A stretch of DNA of 64,000 nucleotides, taken from Mactromeris polynyma. Lineage: Eukaryota > Mollusca > Bivalvia > Venerida > Mactridae. Below, one piece after another: positions 34,587 to 46,927 of this stretch. The stretch's first letter is position 1, and each line of letters begins with the position of its first letter. Position numbers and translations under genes: made by a program. Below the pieces are notes generated by a model, which was given only the letters and a program-made list of their open reading frames with translations, did no database searches and was not told where the DNA came from. The stretch lies in the NCBI GenBank assembly GCA_032209605.1, contig JASFXZ010000004.1, positions 34,568,401 to 34,632,400 on the forward strand. Reading direction: 5' to 3'.

Positions 34587-35251
34587 ATGAAAACTGAGTA
34601 TATGTCTGACCAGGCGTTGGACTGTCGTAGCAAGAGTCCAAATACTAACGCTGTGGCTAAATCAGAAAGCATTTCAGAAAATGTATCAACGTCTGATCTG
34701 AAGGATATCTATATCAATAGTAAGGAAATAAAAGAAGGGATTCAGCATTAATGTGTTTACAAACTGAATCCGTATCTGAATTTTCGGGCAGTAGGAGCAA
34801 CACTGCAGAATATATAGCAATTCCATTGGATTCTGTGAGATCCTCCCACGTAAGCGAGGATGATATACCATATTTGCCAGATCTTGTTCTTAGGCAAATC
34901 ATAGTCCTTACTATTCAGATGCACCCTTTGAAGCGCTACACCCTTCAACGAGTTTCTGTATTTTTTGAAGTCACAGTTGCGTATCCATCTTAATCCTCAA
35001 CAATTGGAAAATGTACCAAGAATAGTCAGTGTTCGGCGATTAAGTCGTGTTTTCGGTTCCCAAAATGGTGTCATGTTGAGATTGAGAACTATGTTGCGGG
35101 ATGCCCGTGCAGGTGGTGTAATGCATGGCTCACATTTAATGAATTGAACTATAACTGGTTTGAGATTAGAGACATTACTTATGTATTGCATGTTCTTATA
35201 AAATCAGCATCATTGTACACAAATAGAAAAGCACACGGAAACAATGATTAA
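34587..35251 (+). pseudogene. F-box-like protein pseudogene
   Basis: Four consecutive frame segments form one protein with three frameshifts. MKTEYMSDQALDCRSKS... runs to IKEGIQH (34587-34748). CLQTESVSEFSGSRSN... follows, including DDIPYLPDLVLRQIIVLTIQ and KRYTLQRVSVFF (34754 on). Then comes SQLRIHLNPQQLENVPRIVS and VRRLSRVFGSQNGVMLRLR. The last segment is RWCNAWLTFNELNYNWFEIR...NND before TAA at 35249. The LPD-x-(V/I)LRxII...RxxLxRVSxFF pattern looks like an F-box, which would bind Skp1 in ubiquitin ligases. No introns are needed, so it may be a retrocopy or a decayed single-exon family member. Confidence 0.55.
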
Positions 35252-35269
35252 TTCACTTATCTTATGTTT

Positions 35270-36450
35270 ATGTGTAATTGAACGTTTCGTCTTTTCACAT
35301 TTAAATGTCCAGGGCTGTAAATCGCTACATGCTTATTATTAGTGAAATGTCAAATTCCTCTTTCTCCATTTCCCCCTTTTCTGTCCGTGGCAACTTCATT
35401 TTTAAATTGCCCTGAAATGTATCCACTCTAGTCCAACCCTTCTCCTCCCTTCTTGTTCCCCTGTTCTCTGGTTGTTTTGATAATCACTCAGACAATTCAT
35501 TACTTCCCATAATAATAATTCGATTTTACTTGTGTGCTACTGTACATGCATACTTTAAAATTCAAATATCCCCATGTTTGTTCGCCAAGTATATCCTTTT
35601 GTCGATTGCTCTGGAAAAATCACGATATAAAACCATTTCCATTCATTTAGACAAACAGACAACAAACAAATTAACATGCCATTTGACGTTGTGGGGTTCA
35701 TTGTATTATCTATGTGGCGGTCCCTGTTACAACTTTATCTCTCTTTTTTAACAACATGTATTTATGTGGAATTGTACTCATTCCATTTTATATTATGTAT
35801 GCCCATGTTTGTCCGCGAATTATACATGTCTACCAATTGCTCTGAGAAAATCACATTATAAAAAAGCGTTGTCGTACATATAGATAAGAAACATAGTAAA
35901 ACAGTTATTAAACACAAATGTGATTCATTTTATACATGATTTATATAGTTCGTTCGTTTGCATTTATGTCCAATCGTACGTGTTGCCTTTTCAAATTGAT
36001 ATGTAAGTTTGTCTATGTATATAAGCCAGGAGCGTCCTGTTATCATTTGCTCAGAGGAAAACACATGATAGAAGCATTTGCCGATGTTTAAAAAACAAAC
36101 AAATAATGCATGTTATACTTATTTTTATACAATTATTTTACGTACCATACCATGACTTTCTTGACTTGTTCCATGATGTATTCCACCCTTGAACCCCCCC
36201 CCCCCTTGTTGTCCCACTGAATTGTCATTAGTAATATTTATGGTCGGCCAGGCCATTACTTGCGCTCCTTTTCCCATGCATGTTTTCCTATGCACCTCCT
36301 CCGGGCGTAGTGTTTGTACACAGTTATTTTATGGGGATATGTGTGGTGAGGCATTGTCTTGTACATATTTCTTAAGTTCAAATTCAGTTGTTCGTGTAAG
36401 TACGCGTTTACTTATCTAATAAAGTTTGTTCATGTTTATTCGCATTGCAT
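35270..36450 (+). repeat. Degenerate family A and ~200-bp tandem repeat
   Basis: Units containing CCCATGTTTGTTCGCCAAGT or CCCATGTTTGTCCGCGAATT, then ATTGCTCTGGAAAAATCAC or a variant, recur near 35568, 35799, 36010 and 36430. Between them lie diverged family A 3' parts (35690-35742 and 36150-36370). A C run is at 36196-36207. The ORFs on the plus strand here are repeat artefacts. Confidence 0.55.
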
Positions 36451-36689
36451 GTCAGTCAATCATTGCTGTGAAAAAGAAATAAAAAAATTTCTTTGTACAC
36501 ACAGAAATACTATTTAAAAAACTCGCCTATCATTATGCGCAATCGTAACATTGCTTTGAAATATTGTACAAGTGTTTGTGTTGCCTTTTTATTAATTTTC
36601 ACGACAGTATAAAAAAAACACTTGCCATTTGGTTTTCGGACTTGACGTGGTTGGCAAGCTTTATACTAACAGAAAACCGCTTCTTGTAT

Positions 36690-37835
36690 CTTCAGACGCT
36701 TATCGAATTGGCACCAAACCCTGTCCTTCAAAAAACGGACATAAAACATAATTTGTCCCAGTGGTTCTCTACAAAACGGGTTGAGTCTCAAACAATAGTA
36801 TTACAAAACGGGTTCTTGAAAAGTATGTCTTTATTGCTTTAGTTTTCCTATTGGGTCTTGTGAAGTAAGACTCATTTTACAGTTGTATACTGGTTTATAG
36901 TTATTTCATGATGAAAAAAGACGTTTCTGTCAACTTTGAAATTTTCAATACAAAACGGGTAGTCTCAAAAAATGGTATTACAAAACGGATTATTTAAAAT
37001 AATGTCTTTCAGGCTATAACTTTCCTTTTCAATGTTCCGAAATAAGACATATTTTACATAAGAAGACTGGTTTCCAGTTAATTCTTGACGAAATAAGACA
37101 ATTCTGTCAATTTTGACATTTTTATTACAAAACGGGTTGAGTCTCAAAAAATGGTATTACAAACGGGTTCTTTAACGTGATGTCTTTCTGGAGAAATTTT
37201 CCTTTTCTATGTTCTGAAATAAGACATAGTTTACATAAGAAGACTGGTTTCCAGTTTATTTTTGATGAAATAAAAGAGAGAGAATACGTAACTACAGGGA
37301 ACGCCACATACTCAATACAGAGCCTCCCCACGCAGACCTCCGGAAAAACAACAATCCACAAAACATAAGGCACTAAAGGAGGTCAAACGGGACATTTATT
37401 AAGGAATTGAGGCACAAGGAATGGCCCGGCAGACCACAAGGAATAACTATGAGAATCAAAGCGGACAGTAAAGGAGGAGGGAGGGGGGAATTAATGGATG
37501 GAAATGATCACAAGACAAGTCAAGACAACTGGCCGCAATAGGCAAATAGGTGTAAGACGTTTCTGTCAACTTTAACATTTTTATTACAAACTGGTTGAGT
37601 CTCACAGAATGGTATTACAAAATGGGTTCTTTAGAAGTATGTCTTTATTGCTTGAGTTTTCCTATTATGTCTTGTGAAATAAGACTCATTTTACAGTTGT
37701 ATACCGGTTTATAGTTATTTCATGATGAAATAAGACGTTTTTGTCAACTTTGAGATTTTTATTACAAAACGGGTTGAAACGACAATCTTATAAATGTTAC
37801 AAACAGTACTTAATATGACAATCGTATAAATGGTA
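36690..37835 (+). repeat. ~190-bp tandem repeat interrupted by family A
   Basis: Each unit has TTACAAAACGGGTTGAGTCT, GGTATTACAAAACGGGTTCT and a block ending GATGAAATAAGACGTTTCTG. Units start near 36755, 36947, 37127, 37582 and 37762. The array is broken at about 37266 by a family A copy and resumes at 37555 in the same unit position. Open frames on both strands are artefacts. Confidence 0.8.
37266..37550 (-). repeat. Family A copy inside the tandem array
   Basis: In reverse complement it holds the 3' half of family A: CGGAGGTCTGCGTGGGGAGG, GTATGTGGCGTTCCCTGTAG, ending TATTCTCTCTCTTTT. The 5' end is cut at about GCCTATTGCGGCC. TAA occurs at both junctions, a possible 3-bp duplication, and the host unit continues correctly after the insert. 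Confidence 0.75.
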
Positions 37836-38927
37836 CAAATACTAAATTCTTTGACACTCTTATCGGTGGCACGAACAGCAAATACACAGATTTGGTACTT
37901 TATTTAGTTGTTTCTCACTTTCATGTTATACTTGGTATAATAATGTCTAGGGCCTACCTAGTACATTGCAGGAGAGGATCAATATGTAGACAAAATCCGA
38001 GTTTACTGCACTTTATCGACGTCATTCGAAACCTTCACCCCCACCTTGACCTACCAACTGTAAATTTCCACCGGTTATGTACTTAAAATAAACAGTTGGT
38101 TTACTTTTAAGACATTACGTGCCATATAAAATAAGAGATATTGATTGCAAAACTTGATACGCAATATTAATTCTTAATCGCTATTAATAACTACAAAACA
38201 CATTGTTATTGTCATAAATTAGCAATTGAGTAAAATGGCCGCTCCTCCCAAATGCAGATTTATGTTAATATACCTATTAAGACTTCGCCCTCAAAGGCGG
38301 GGTCAATACTATATAATGTTCTATTATTCTTCTTTTATATGTCTGCATGTTTTTATGATTGCATATACATTTAAAACATAAGTTTAGCTCATAGTTGTTA
38401 CTATAAATTTGGTAACTATTTGAGAATATTTGCATTCTCTTAGTAGACATGTGCAAGTGGTTAAAGCAGCCTCCTTAAGAGTGGGAGGTCGAAGTCACCG
38501 GCGCCAGAGTGACAACATAAAGTAAAACAACTTAAATTGTTCACGACATACTACCATCCTACTACAAAATACTCATTAAACGCAGTAAACAACGATATTT
38601 GTAAGTTATAACAAATAAAAGGTAAAATGTTTTAAATGAATGATGAATATTGAAACATTACAAAACCGTTTGCATTTTATTGATAAGGGATAAAAGGTTA
38701 TACTTATTTAAAGCTAAAATCCTTCATATTTCTATATAGGCATTTTTGCGCAGCAGCGACTATCGGATAATAAGAATTCTGCCGCATGTACAGTTGAATG
38801 TAAATTCAGAGAAGCTTTTACGATTTATATGCGCAATGCTTCAGTTAGTTGCATGATAAGAAGATTACAAAACCGAAACTACTGGATATAGTAATTCGTA
38901 ATGTATACGAAATGTACATATCGGATA
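37836..38927. other. No gene; one tRNA-like patch
   Basis: AT-rich. Around 38450-38515 ATGTGCAAGTGGTTAAAGCA and GGAGGTCGAAGTCACCGGCG faintly resemble a Leu/Ser-type tRNA, but the stems do not pair. Confidence 0.4.
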
Positions 38928-39106
38928 CAGCCGAACCTCGTTCATTTGAAGTCATTGGATCTAAAATTTTATTTCGAATAACATTATGATTTCGAATAGC
39001 TCATTTTAATTCGACGTGCCCAAGAAGATACATCGGGACCTGATATATATTACGGATGATACCAAGTATTCGGGAAGAAGGTTGTCGAAAAAACGAGCTC
39101 TGACTG
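38928..39106. mobile_element. 179-bp pogo-type MITE
   Basis: The ends are CAGCCGAACCTCGTTC and AACGAGCTCTGACTG, inverted, flanked by TA (38926-38927 and 39107-39108). CAG-x4-CCTCGTT is close to the termini of pogo/Tigger elements. ATTTCGAAT-type motifs fill the interior. A pogo-like transposase relic is elsewhere in the window (58.4-59.4 kb), though mobilisation by that family cannot be shown. Confidence 0.75.
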
Positions 39107-39189
39107 TATTATGTAAAGCGCCACAAAAAATATGTGTAATTTGTCCCTGTAGCTGCGTGATCTAGTAATGGCAATTTGGCGTTGTCTTT

Positions 39190-39845
39190 TATTGCAGAAA
39201 AGATGAACGTTGTTGGACACATAGAATTAACTCGACATAGAAGCAGCCAAACCAAGTGGTCTATGTCAAGAAATCAAAAGTAAAGGTTTGATTCGTAATC
39301 TCGAACATAGTAGTAACGTTGATGAAAATATTTCAGCATATTTTATCATAACTTCCTTCTCTTCAAAACTCAAAGTTGGTGGTTGACGATTGAGAAGAAC
39401 ACTGAAGGTATCGACAATCAAAGAAATCCACAGCGGGCGGCTGTCAAATATTACCTTAAACATAATTGAAAAAATCCGGAATAGAGAAACAAGAAGAAAA
39501 TAGTGGGGGGAAATTGTTACGGATTTAACTCATTGGTTGTACAAGCAAACTGAATTGATAAAATAATACAATTATATTTCAATCAATTGTCAACAGTTTG
39601 CAAAAGCTGCATTCAACTTTGTTGCCCAAAATAAAACACAAAATAAAATATCGATATGCATTAAATCGTTGATTGTTTTCACTGTGTTTATATACATGTA
39701 TAGCAATATCTTCCTGAATATATGGAAACTGTCTGGTATATGGCATTTAGATTAGGAATCGGGAGATGTATGGTATCTAACTACTTAAACATGACTGACC
39801 GTTACATAAAAGTGACACGATAGTACGTACATCTCGGTGTTTTCA
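39190..39845 (+). pseudogene. NCQ-F family protein, copy 2, heavily decayed
   Basis: It is homologous to 20838-21520: TATTGCAGAAAAGATGAACG at the start, GTTGATGAAAATATTTCAGC, GGTGGTTGACGATTGAGAAG, then TCAATTGTCAACAGTTTGCA for the NCQ-F region. At the codon where copy 1 has TAG, this copy has AAG (Lys), so the ancestral frame was open there. The downstream non-coding part (AGGAATCGGGAGATG, CTAACTACTTAAACATGAC, AGTACGTACATCTC) is also shared. Thus a genomic segment of about 700 bp was duplicated, not just a coding sequence. Confidence 0.6.
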
Positions 39846-40374
39846 TCGTAACCTTATGTGTATTTGTATACGTCCCATGTATACTGTTTAATTCGTCTCT
39901 TAAATGTATTTATCATCCTGACCATATGGCTTACAGGACTAAATTGAAAATAGGCTGTTTTGAAGTTACTGTAAATATATTATGTACAAAATTGGACATA
40001 TACACTGAGATATTACTGATATTACTGATCTTTTCTTTGCAACGATACTGGCAATCAAAGTATATCTGAAATATGTCATCAGCAATCTTTATGGTCAGAT
40101 ACAAAGTTCTTCGCCATTTAATAATTGCGAATACAGTCAAATGACTTACTGCTGAGAAATATTTCAATTTCAAAGTATTTCAGTTCGTGACGTCACAGAC
40201 GTGTACGATTTAAAGAACCGCCTTGGTAATAAACAACAAGTTTATTTATTCATAAAACAGCTTTTCAAAATAGTTGTCATCATTCAAAGCATAAGGTAAG
40301 TGTCTGGCAAGACGCACTTATTCAATGTTAACGCGTGTAAAGGGTGTTATACAACATATATGATGGAATGAATG

Positions 40375-40485
40375 GCATTACACCACAGGACAGGCTCTGC
40401 AAGCAAGTGGCCACGGGCCGAAATGGGCGGAGAACACGAAATTATATATATGCATACAACGAGTAACAGCCTTGAAATTATCATA
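40375..40485 (-). repeat. Family A fragment, diverged
   Basis: GGCCACGGGCCGAAATGGGC and GAGTAACAGCCTTGAAATTA match the inverse of the middle of family A (GCCCA...GGCCTATTGCGGCCA and CCAAGGCTGTAATTC). Confidence 0.5.
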
Positions 40486-40499
40486 TATATATACACTTA

Positions 40500-41078
40500 G
40501 CAAAGTTATAAGTACTCCGATTTCATATGTAGGATATTGTAATTAAATATGAATATATCAAATAGAAATTTCACACGCAGAAAGACGAATAGGTCTGTAA
40601 TTGTTCTACTAATTTCAGTACAAAATACAGCCGATTGATTGAAATCAAGCCAATTACATAACAGTCCACAGAAAAAACAATCACAGATTAATTGAATTGG
40701 TCATTACCGATTGTGACCGCCGTTTGCCTGGATATAATGAACTTACAAATACAATTCTGGGAAATGTTTTACGATTTTAGTTAATATGGATTGGGACCTG
40801 TTCTGCGGTGGGTAAACTCATCAGGGACACGATATGGACATATTTTGACTGGCAAACATTACCCATTTAAATGGCGATCACACTCGATAATGACAGATTG
40901 AGTTAATATGTGACTTTTTATTTCTATGTGGTGGTATAAATTGCCTTGATTTCAACTAATTTGCTATATTTTGCGTTTAAAATTAGTAGGAACATGATAA
41001 GACAGATTGAACTGTCAGTGTCTTAAATTTCTATTTGCTATATCCACAAAATGTTATCGGAGTACTTATAACTTTTGC
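40500..41078. mobile_element. ~580-bp inverted-repeat element
   Basis: Left GCAAAGTTATAAGTACTCCG pairs with right CGGAGTACTTATAACTTTTGC. Further inward, CAAATAGAAATTTCACAC and GTCTTAAATTTCTATTTGC are also inverted. No coding frame and no clear target duplication were seen. It is a MITE-like element of unknown superfamily. Confidence 0.7.
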
Positions 41079-41952
41079 CACGTGTATATATAGATATCGT
41101 GACAAAAACGACCTTGAGGAATTGACGGAAAACCTGTTTTAGGATGTAGGACCTGTATAGTATAAATATAACACGAAAGTATTTATTGGTTATTTCCTTA
41201 TATAATATGCATTACTTGTATCTATAAATAGAAACCGAAATTATATGATCCGCTAAGGATCATGCAAACGTGAGCTGTAGTTTCGTAATACATATTTCGG
41301 ACTGTTATCTTCATACACTATGATATTACATGAATCCACACCAAGTACTGCGCAATTTATCTATAAAACCGGCCCTGGTTGTATTACCTGTATAGTATAA
41401 ATAGAATTCGAAAAGTACAAATGATCGACTTGGTGTTACATTTAGTTATTGTTTATTTTCAGAGCATTATGCATTACTTGTACATATAGATAGAACACGA
41501 AAGTAGCAGGTATTAGCTATACTTCTCGATATTAGTTAAGGACAATAAACACATGAGTTGTGTGTTTAATCACAGGAGATTATCACTTGTTCTTTCCTTA
41601 CATTTCCCAATCGACGATGTTTTTGTACAACGCGCATTTTTTATGCAGTTTGAGGAGTAGCTCGTCTGTTTATGACGGATTTGCATAAAGTATATGTCAT
41701 AACATAAAGTATTCATGCTTAGAATGTGATGCATATCTTGAATCTTTTTGGATGTTTGAAGTGTAATTATGACAGGCTGCGTTGGAATAGTCGGTTGAAC
41801 CGAGGTATCATTTATGGTACGTAACTGATTTTGAGCAGTGTACTTGCTACATTTATTTACATTGACTGACTGCAAATATTCATAATTGCTTTGTCAGCGC
41901 AGACGAGTTTTGGACTTACAGCAAACAAGCTAACAACAGCGTTTACTTTACT

Positions 41953-42106
41953 ATGGCGAGTGTTTTAAACCACAAATTGTCAGAATGGAAACGCATTAGG
42001 GACGAAACAAAAAAGAAGATGCATGCTATTGTTGCTACTTTGGAGAATGCCCATCGGCAACACAAGGCAACACTGCAATATAACGCCAACTCTTCATTAT
42101 TTTCAG
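41953..42106 (+). CDS. APOL-like gene, exon 1
   Basis: The exon starts at ATG in ACTATGGCG, a fair Kozak context with GCG after ATG, and encodes 51 residues plus one base. The peptide (MASVLNHKLSEWKRIRDETK...LENAHRQHKATLQYN) is a basic amphipathic helix, as found before the hydrophobic core of apolipoprotein L proteins. It ends NSSLFS + G at the donor GTGGGT (42107). The leftover G joins AC of exon 2 to make Asp, giving NSSLFSDFVGLGG, which reads smoothly into the family's Gly-rich membrane segment. It has no signal peptide. Confidence 0.7.
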
Positions 42107-42595
42107 GTGGGTTCGATTTTTATCGATTCACGTAAATTTTATTGTTTTAACGGTTTCAATGTGTAAACGTTTTTCATTGTTTGATCATTCAAAATACAAC
42201 ATAAACATAACCTTGGTCCAATTTCCCTATTTATGTCTAATATTTTTAATATTTTTGCTTTGTGACGTGGATATTTGTCATTAATTTGTCACGGCTATTG
42301 TTTATACCTGCGAATAACTACACACAGTAGACTTTGGATTTCAGACTTGCCGTCAAAAGTATAAGTTGGAAATATAGACTTAATTTTTTGTAAATTGCAC
42401 TAATTATTGATAAGCATAAGCCTAAGTCTGTCTTAACATAAGGCTAATATTTTGACAGGCATATTAAAGTTTGTGAATAAGACCCCTGAAGTTCGGTCAG
42501 ATCTTAACTCCGGTATTTGTTTTCATTGCGATTCGAGCACGATGTTATAGGTATATTTTTGTTTGTACCGCAGGGTTAAATGAAAAAAAAACCCA

Positions 42596-42780
42596 TATTT
42601 ATTCAATTCAATTCAATAGTTTATTGCATTCAAAACATATTAACATGTTTTATAGCAATTATACAAAACTATTTCTGATATTTATACTAATCTGGAGTAT
42701 TTCTAGGTAGTTAGAAATAAAAATGTCCGATGAGCATGCATGCATTTCTCATTATTAAACCTCGATAAATGGAGATATCA
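42596..42780 (-). repeat. Possible LINE 3' tail
   Basis: On the minus strand AATGCAATAAACTATTGAAT followed by TGAATTGAATAAATA is a polyadenylation signal plus short (TTGAA)n tail, as at LINE 3' ends. No coding part is visible. Confidence 0.35.
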
Positions 42781-45239
42781 AACTTGAACGCTGAAAATAT
42801 TAGCCAGACCGGATACATGTGTGAATGCTTGTTATAATTTTTTTTTCTCAAATTGCCAATTTTCTGGTAAAAAATGATTGCTTAAGCAGTAACAGACAAA
42901 TTGTAAATGTTCTTATATTGTTATTATAACCACGGACATATAAACCAGGGTTAGGGTTATCACTGATGCTCACGATATACCGACTTGCATAGTCTGCACA
43001 AAATAACTAATGGAAAAAAAACTGGTAACATAATATGGAAATGCAGTAGTTAATATGAAACTTTGTTTACAAATAAGTAACTAGATTTACACAAGGCAAG
43101 CAAATCCACAGATCTGCAGCCCCAGGTTTTCAGCGCTAATAATTAAACACGCGATTCTACATTCAGTGAAAAGCTTGCAACGATTCGCTACTGTCATAAA
43201 AGTACAACAGTAAACGTGTGTACATAATGGGAATGTGAATTTTGCACTGAATTGACATCATTCTCTCACAGTCTTTAGAAATCGTGCTGTGATAATTTAA
43301 ATTGCTAGAATAAACAAAATAAATCGACATGCCAACAGTATTCCGATGCCTGTAAATGTGTGGTAATTTAAGGCCATTAATACAGCTATCAATGCAGAAT
43401 CTGCGTTTAATTGAAAATCGTCATCCTATAACTAAGCATTTTGTGGTACTTGAAAAAGTCGCCACAATATATGCAATACGTATCAGTAAAATCATCGATG
43501 AAAGAACGAAACACTGCTATCTGTAAATGCAAACACCGATAAGCTGGTTGTCCAATTTCTCTAGACACGTTTAGCCACAAATTGTGTACACGTTCGATTG
43601 GTTCAAACACGGGTTAATACCCGTCTATTGAAAGCTCCATTAAAAACAAAGCGCTGACAGCAAGGGGCTCACTGCAGATCACAGACGTCACTTTGACATA
43701 TATTTACCTACCAAAATAATCTATCAAGAACACTTTGTTATTATCAGTTAATAAAAATATAAAGGCGTTGAACACACAAGAGTGTATACCAAGAATTGGT
43801 ATAGACATTCAGAAGGATTTATCAACATTATGTTAAATTCGACAATCTGACCCAGAAATGGCAGGATTACGCGGTTGACAACAGTTTACTGTCACCTAGT
43901 GGCACTTTATCTACAAGTTAGCATTATTTTTCATTGTTAAATGAAGTACCGATACAACAGTGTTCTGTTTATATGCGACTGTTCAAACATCTTATCTGCG
44001 CAGAGAAGTGCACGTATTTTCTCTGTTGTCGTGCGTTTTCATGGAAGCCGCCATTTTGTTCACTACGTGGGAAATGTTATTTTTTATTTTGTTTTTGTTA
44101 AACTGTACTTGCTAAATCAAAGCACAGAAGGTGTTGTGGGACGGTACCACTCGTCTCTGTAGCCAAGCTGGCACCTCGTTGCATACTTCCGTTTTGTAAC
44201 TAAACAGTTTTACAATATCAAAGTATGTGTAAATACTAGTATGCCAGATGGTCTGCATGGAATATGAAATAAAACCAAAACATAGACAGAAATTAATGCG
44301 AAAAAGAAATGAAAATTATTGAAAAAATAGTAAACATTTCTTCCAAGAGATCTTCAGTCCGACTTGATCTAGAAATGATTGAATTTCAAACCGAAATAAA
44401 GAAAAATGGTCAGTAATAATCGTAGAACCTTAATATTGTAGAGCAAGTGAAATGTTTGTCACGATTGTAAATAAATGAAATACAAAATTGTCAGTCCAAT
44501 TATGTAAAGTTTATAGATATTTAATTATAAAATGACAAATTAAATAATATCAGCTCTAAATTAGAGTAAACTCAGTACGCCCAGACAAGAAGTGTTGGTT
44601 ATGGGTGGGGTATTTTCCAATTAATTTTCCAAGCACAGAGTGATGTACCTAGAGAGATGACAACGATATTATTCGTAGTTTTGCACAACGAGACCTTAGC
44701 TACTATTAATAACAATAAAGAACAACAACAATAACAACAATTAGTATTACTTGTCATTGATTTATATCTTCTAAACGCAGTCTGAACCCGAGTACACTCT
44801 TCTATGTGCGTTCACTTAGCGAATTTATCGCGTTTATAACGATAACCTTGCATTTTAAGTCCCGAGAAAGCTGCATATCAGTATCTATCCGAAAACAAGT
44901 GAAGAGTCAAATACGCGCAAATCAATTGAGGTCGCTAAATGCGCACTATTTAAGCATGTACACCATGTATACGCTAGCAACTGTATAAAATGACGAACAC
45001 CATACAAAGTAGGTACCTATTGAATGCATATTTGGATGAATGTCGGTCCATATTGACGTACAACATTGAAATAAGGTTTAATATATGGTAAAATACGCGG
45101 TAACAATTACATAAAATGACACACACCATGCATACAAGTGCCGCCTCTCAATCAATGCGCAAAAACAACTATCGTTACCGAAATCGTCTACCGCAAGCAT
45201 CCATAATACATGTAAATTTACATTATATATTATATAAAT

Positions 45240-46862
45240 ATGTGTTTACGTTCACGCAAATTGTATCATGCATATGGTAGGTAGGTATAGTGCATACATG
45301 CAGTGTGTACATGTAGGTATATAAGTTTATACATGTAGTTTGTAAGTGTATACGTGTAGGTATGTAAGTTAATACACGTAGATATGTAAGTGTATACATG
45401 TAGGTATGTAAGTTTATATATGAAGTTGTGTACAAAGTATACATGTATGTATGTATAGTATATACATGTAGGTATGAACGTGTAGACATGTAGGTATGTC
45501 AGAGTATACATGTAGGTATGTAAGTTTATACATGTATGTATGTATAGTGTATGCATGTAGGTATACAAGTGTAGTCATGTAGGTATGTTAGTTTATACAT
45601 TTAGGTATGTACGTGTATACATGTATGTATGTAAGTGTATACATGTAGGTGTTTAAGTGTATACATGTAGGTATGTAAGTTTATGCATGTAGGTTGTAAG
45701 TGTATGCATGTAGGTACGTATAGTGTATACACGTAGGTATGTATAGTGTGTACATGTAGGTACGTATAGTGTATAAACGTAGGTACGTATAGTGTTTACA
45801 TGTAGGTACGTATAGTGTATACATGTAGGTATGTATAGTGTATGCATGTAGGTACGTATAGTGTATGCATGTAGGTACGTATAGTGTATACACGTAGGTA
45901 TGTGTAGTGTGTACATGTAGGTATGTATAGTATATACATGTAGGTATGTATAGTGTATACATGTAGGTACGTATAGTGTATGCATGTAGGTACGTATAGT
46001 GTATGAATGTAGGTACGTATAGTGTATACATGTAGGTACGTATAGTGTATACATGTAGGTATGTATAGTGTATACATGTAGGTACGTATAGTGTATACAT
46101 GTAGGTACGTATAGTGTATACATGTAGGTATGTATAGTGTATACATGTAGGTACGTATAGTGTATGCATGTAGGTACGTATAGTGTATGCATGTAGGTAC
46201 GTATAGTGTATACATGTAGGTACGTATAGTGTTTACATGTAGGTACGTATAGTGTATACACGTAGGTATGTGTAGTGTGTACATGTAGGTACGTATAGTG
46301 TATAAACGTAGGTACGAATAGTGTTTACATGTAGGTACGTATAGTGTATACATGTAGGTATGTATAGTTTATAAATGTAGGTACGTATAGTGTATCAATG
46401 TAGGTACGTATAGTGTATACATGTAGGTACGTATAGTGTATACATGTAGGTACGTATAGTGTATACATGTAGGTACGTATAGTGTATAAATGTAGGTACT
46501 GTAGTGTTACATGTAGGTACGTATAGTGTATACATGTAGGTACTATAGTGTATACATGTAGGTATGTATAGTGTATAAATGTAGGTACGTATAGTGTATA
46601 CATATATGTACGTATAGTGTATAAATGTAGGTACGTATAGTGTATACATATATGTACGTATAGTGTATAAATGTAGGTACTATAGTGTTACATGTAGGTA
46701 CGTATAGTGTATACATATAGGTACGTATAGTGTATACATGTAGGTACGTATAGTGTATGAATGTAGGTACGTATAGTGTATACTTTTAGGTACGTATAGT
46801 GTATACATGTAGGTATGTATAGTGTATAAATGTAGGTACTTATAGTGTATACATGTAGGTAA
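45240..46862. repeat. 23-bp minisatellite, about 70 units
   Basis: The unit is CATGTAGGTACGTATAGTG + TATA. Units at 45700-46860 are the most regular; those at 45240-45700 are diverged (TAAGTGTATACATGTAGG). The minus strand has no stop codon in any frame of the basic unit, and 3 x 23 nt gives a 23-residue period, so six long overlapping minus-strand frames appear (YTLYVPTCIHYTYLHVYTIR type). These are artefacts of the repeat. TACATGTA and TACGTA palindromes make the array prone to folding. Confidence 0.95.
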
Positions 46863-46927
46863 AAGTGACACTGGGCGCTTCTTTCATCCCCCGTCTTAAT
46901 GACATTATATTTACAATATATTTACAG

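Larger units (their letters stand above)
42107..46927 (+). other. APOL-like gene, 4.8-kb intron
   Basis: This phase-1 intron has a GTGGGT donor and a TATTTACAG acceptor, with a pyrimidine-rich CTTCTTTCATCCCCCG about 45 bases before the AG. It contains a possible minus-strand LINE tail near 42600 and a 1.6-kb minisatellite ending about 65 bp before the acceptor. No other gene was recognised in it. Confidence 0.65.

Noticed and set aside
38450..38515. tRNA-Leu/Ser-like patch
   Set aside because: Acceptor and T stems do not pair and the B box is poor; at best a decayed tRNA-derived repeat.
45223..46871. Several minus-strand frames of 60-200 residues rich in Tyr, His and Thr
   Set aside because: They overlap each other in all frames and follow the 23-bp repeat; a composition effect.
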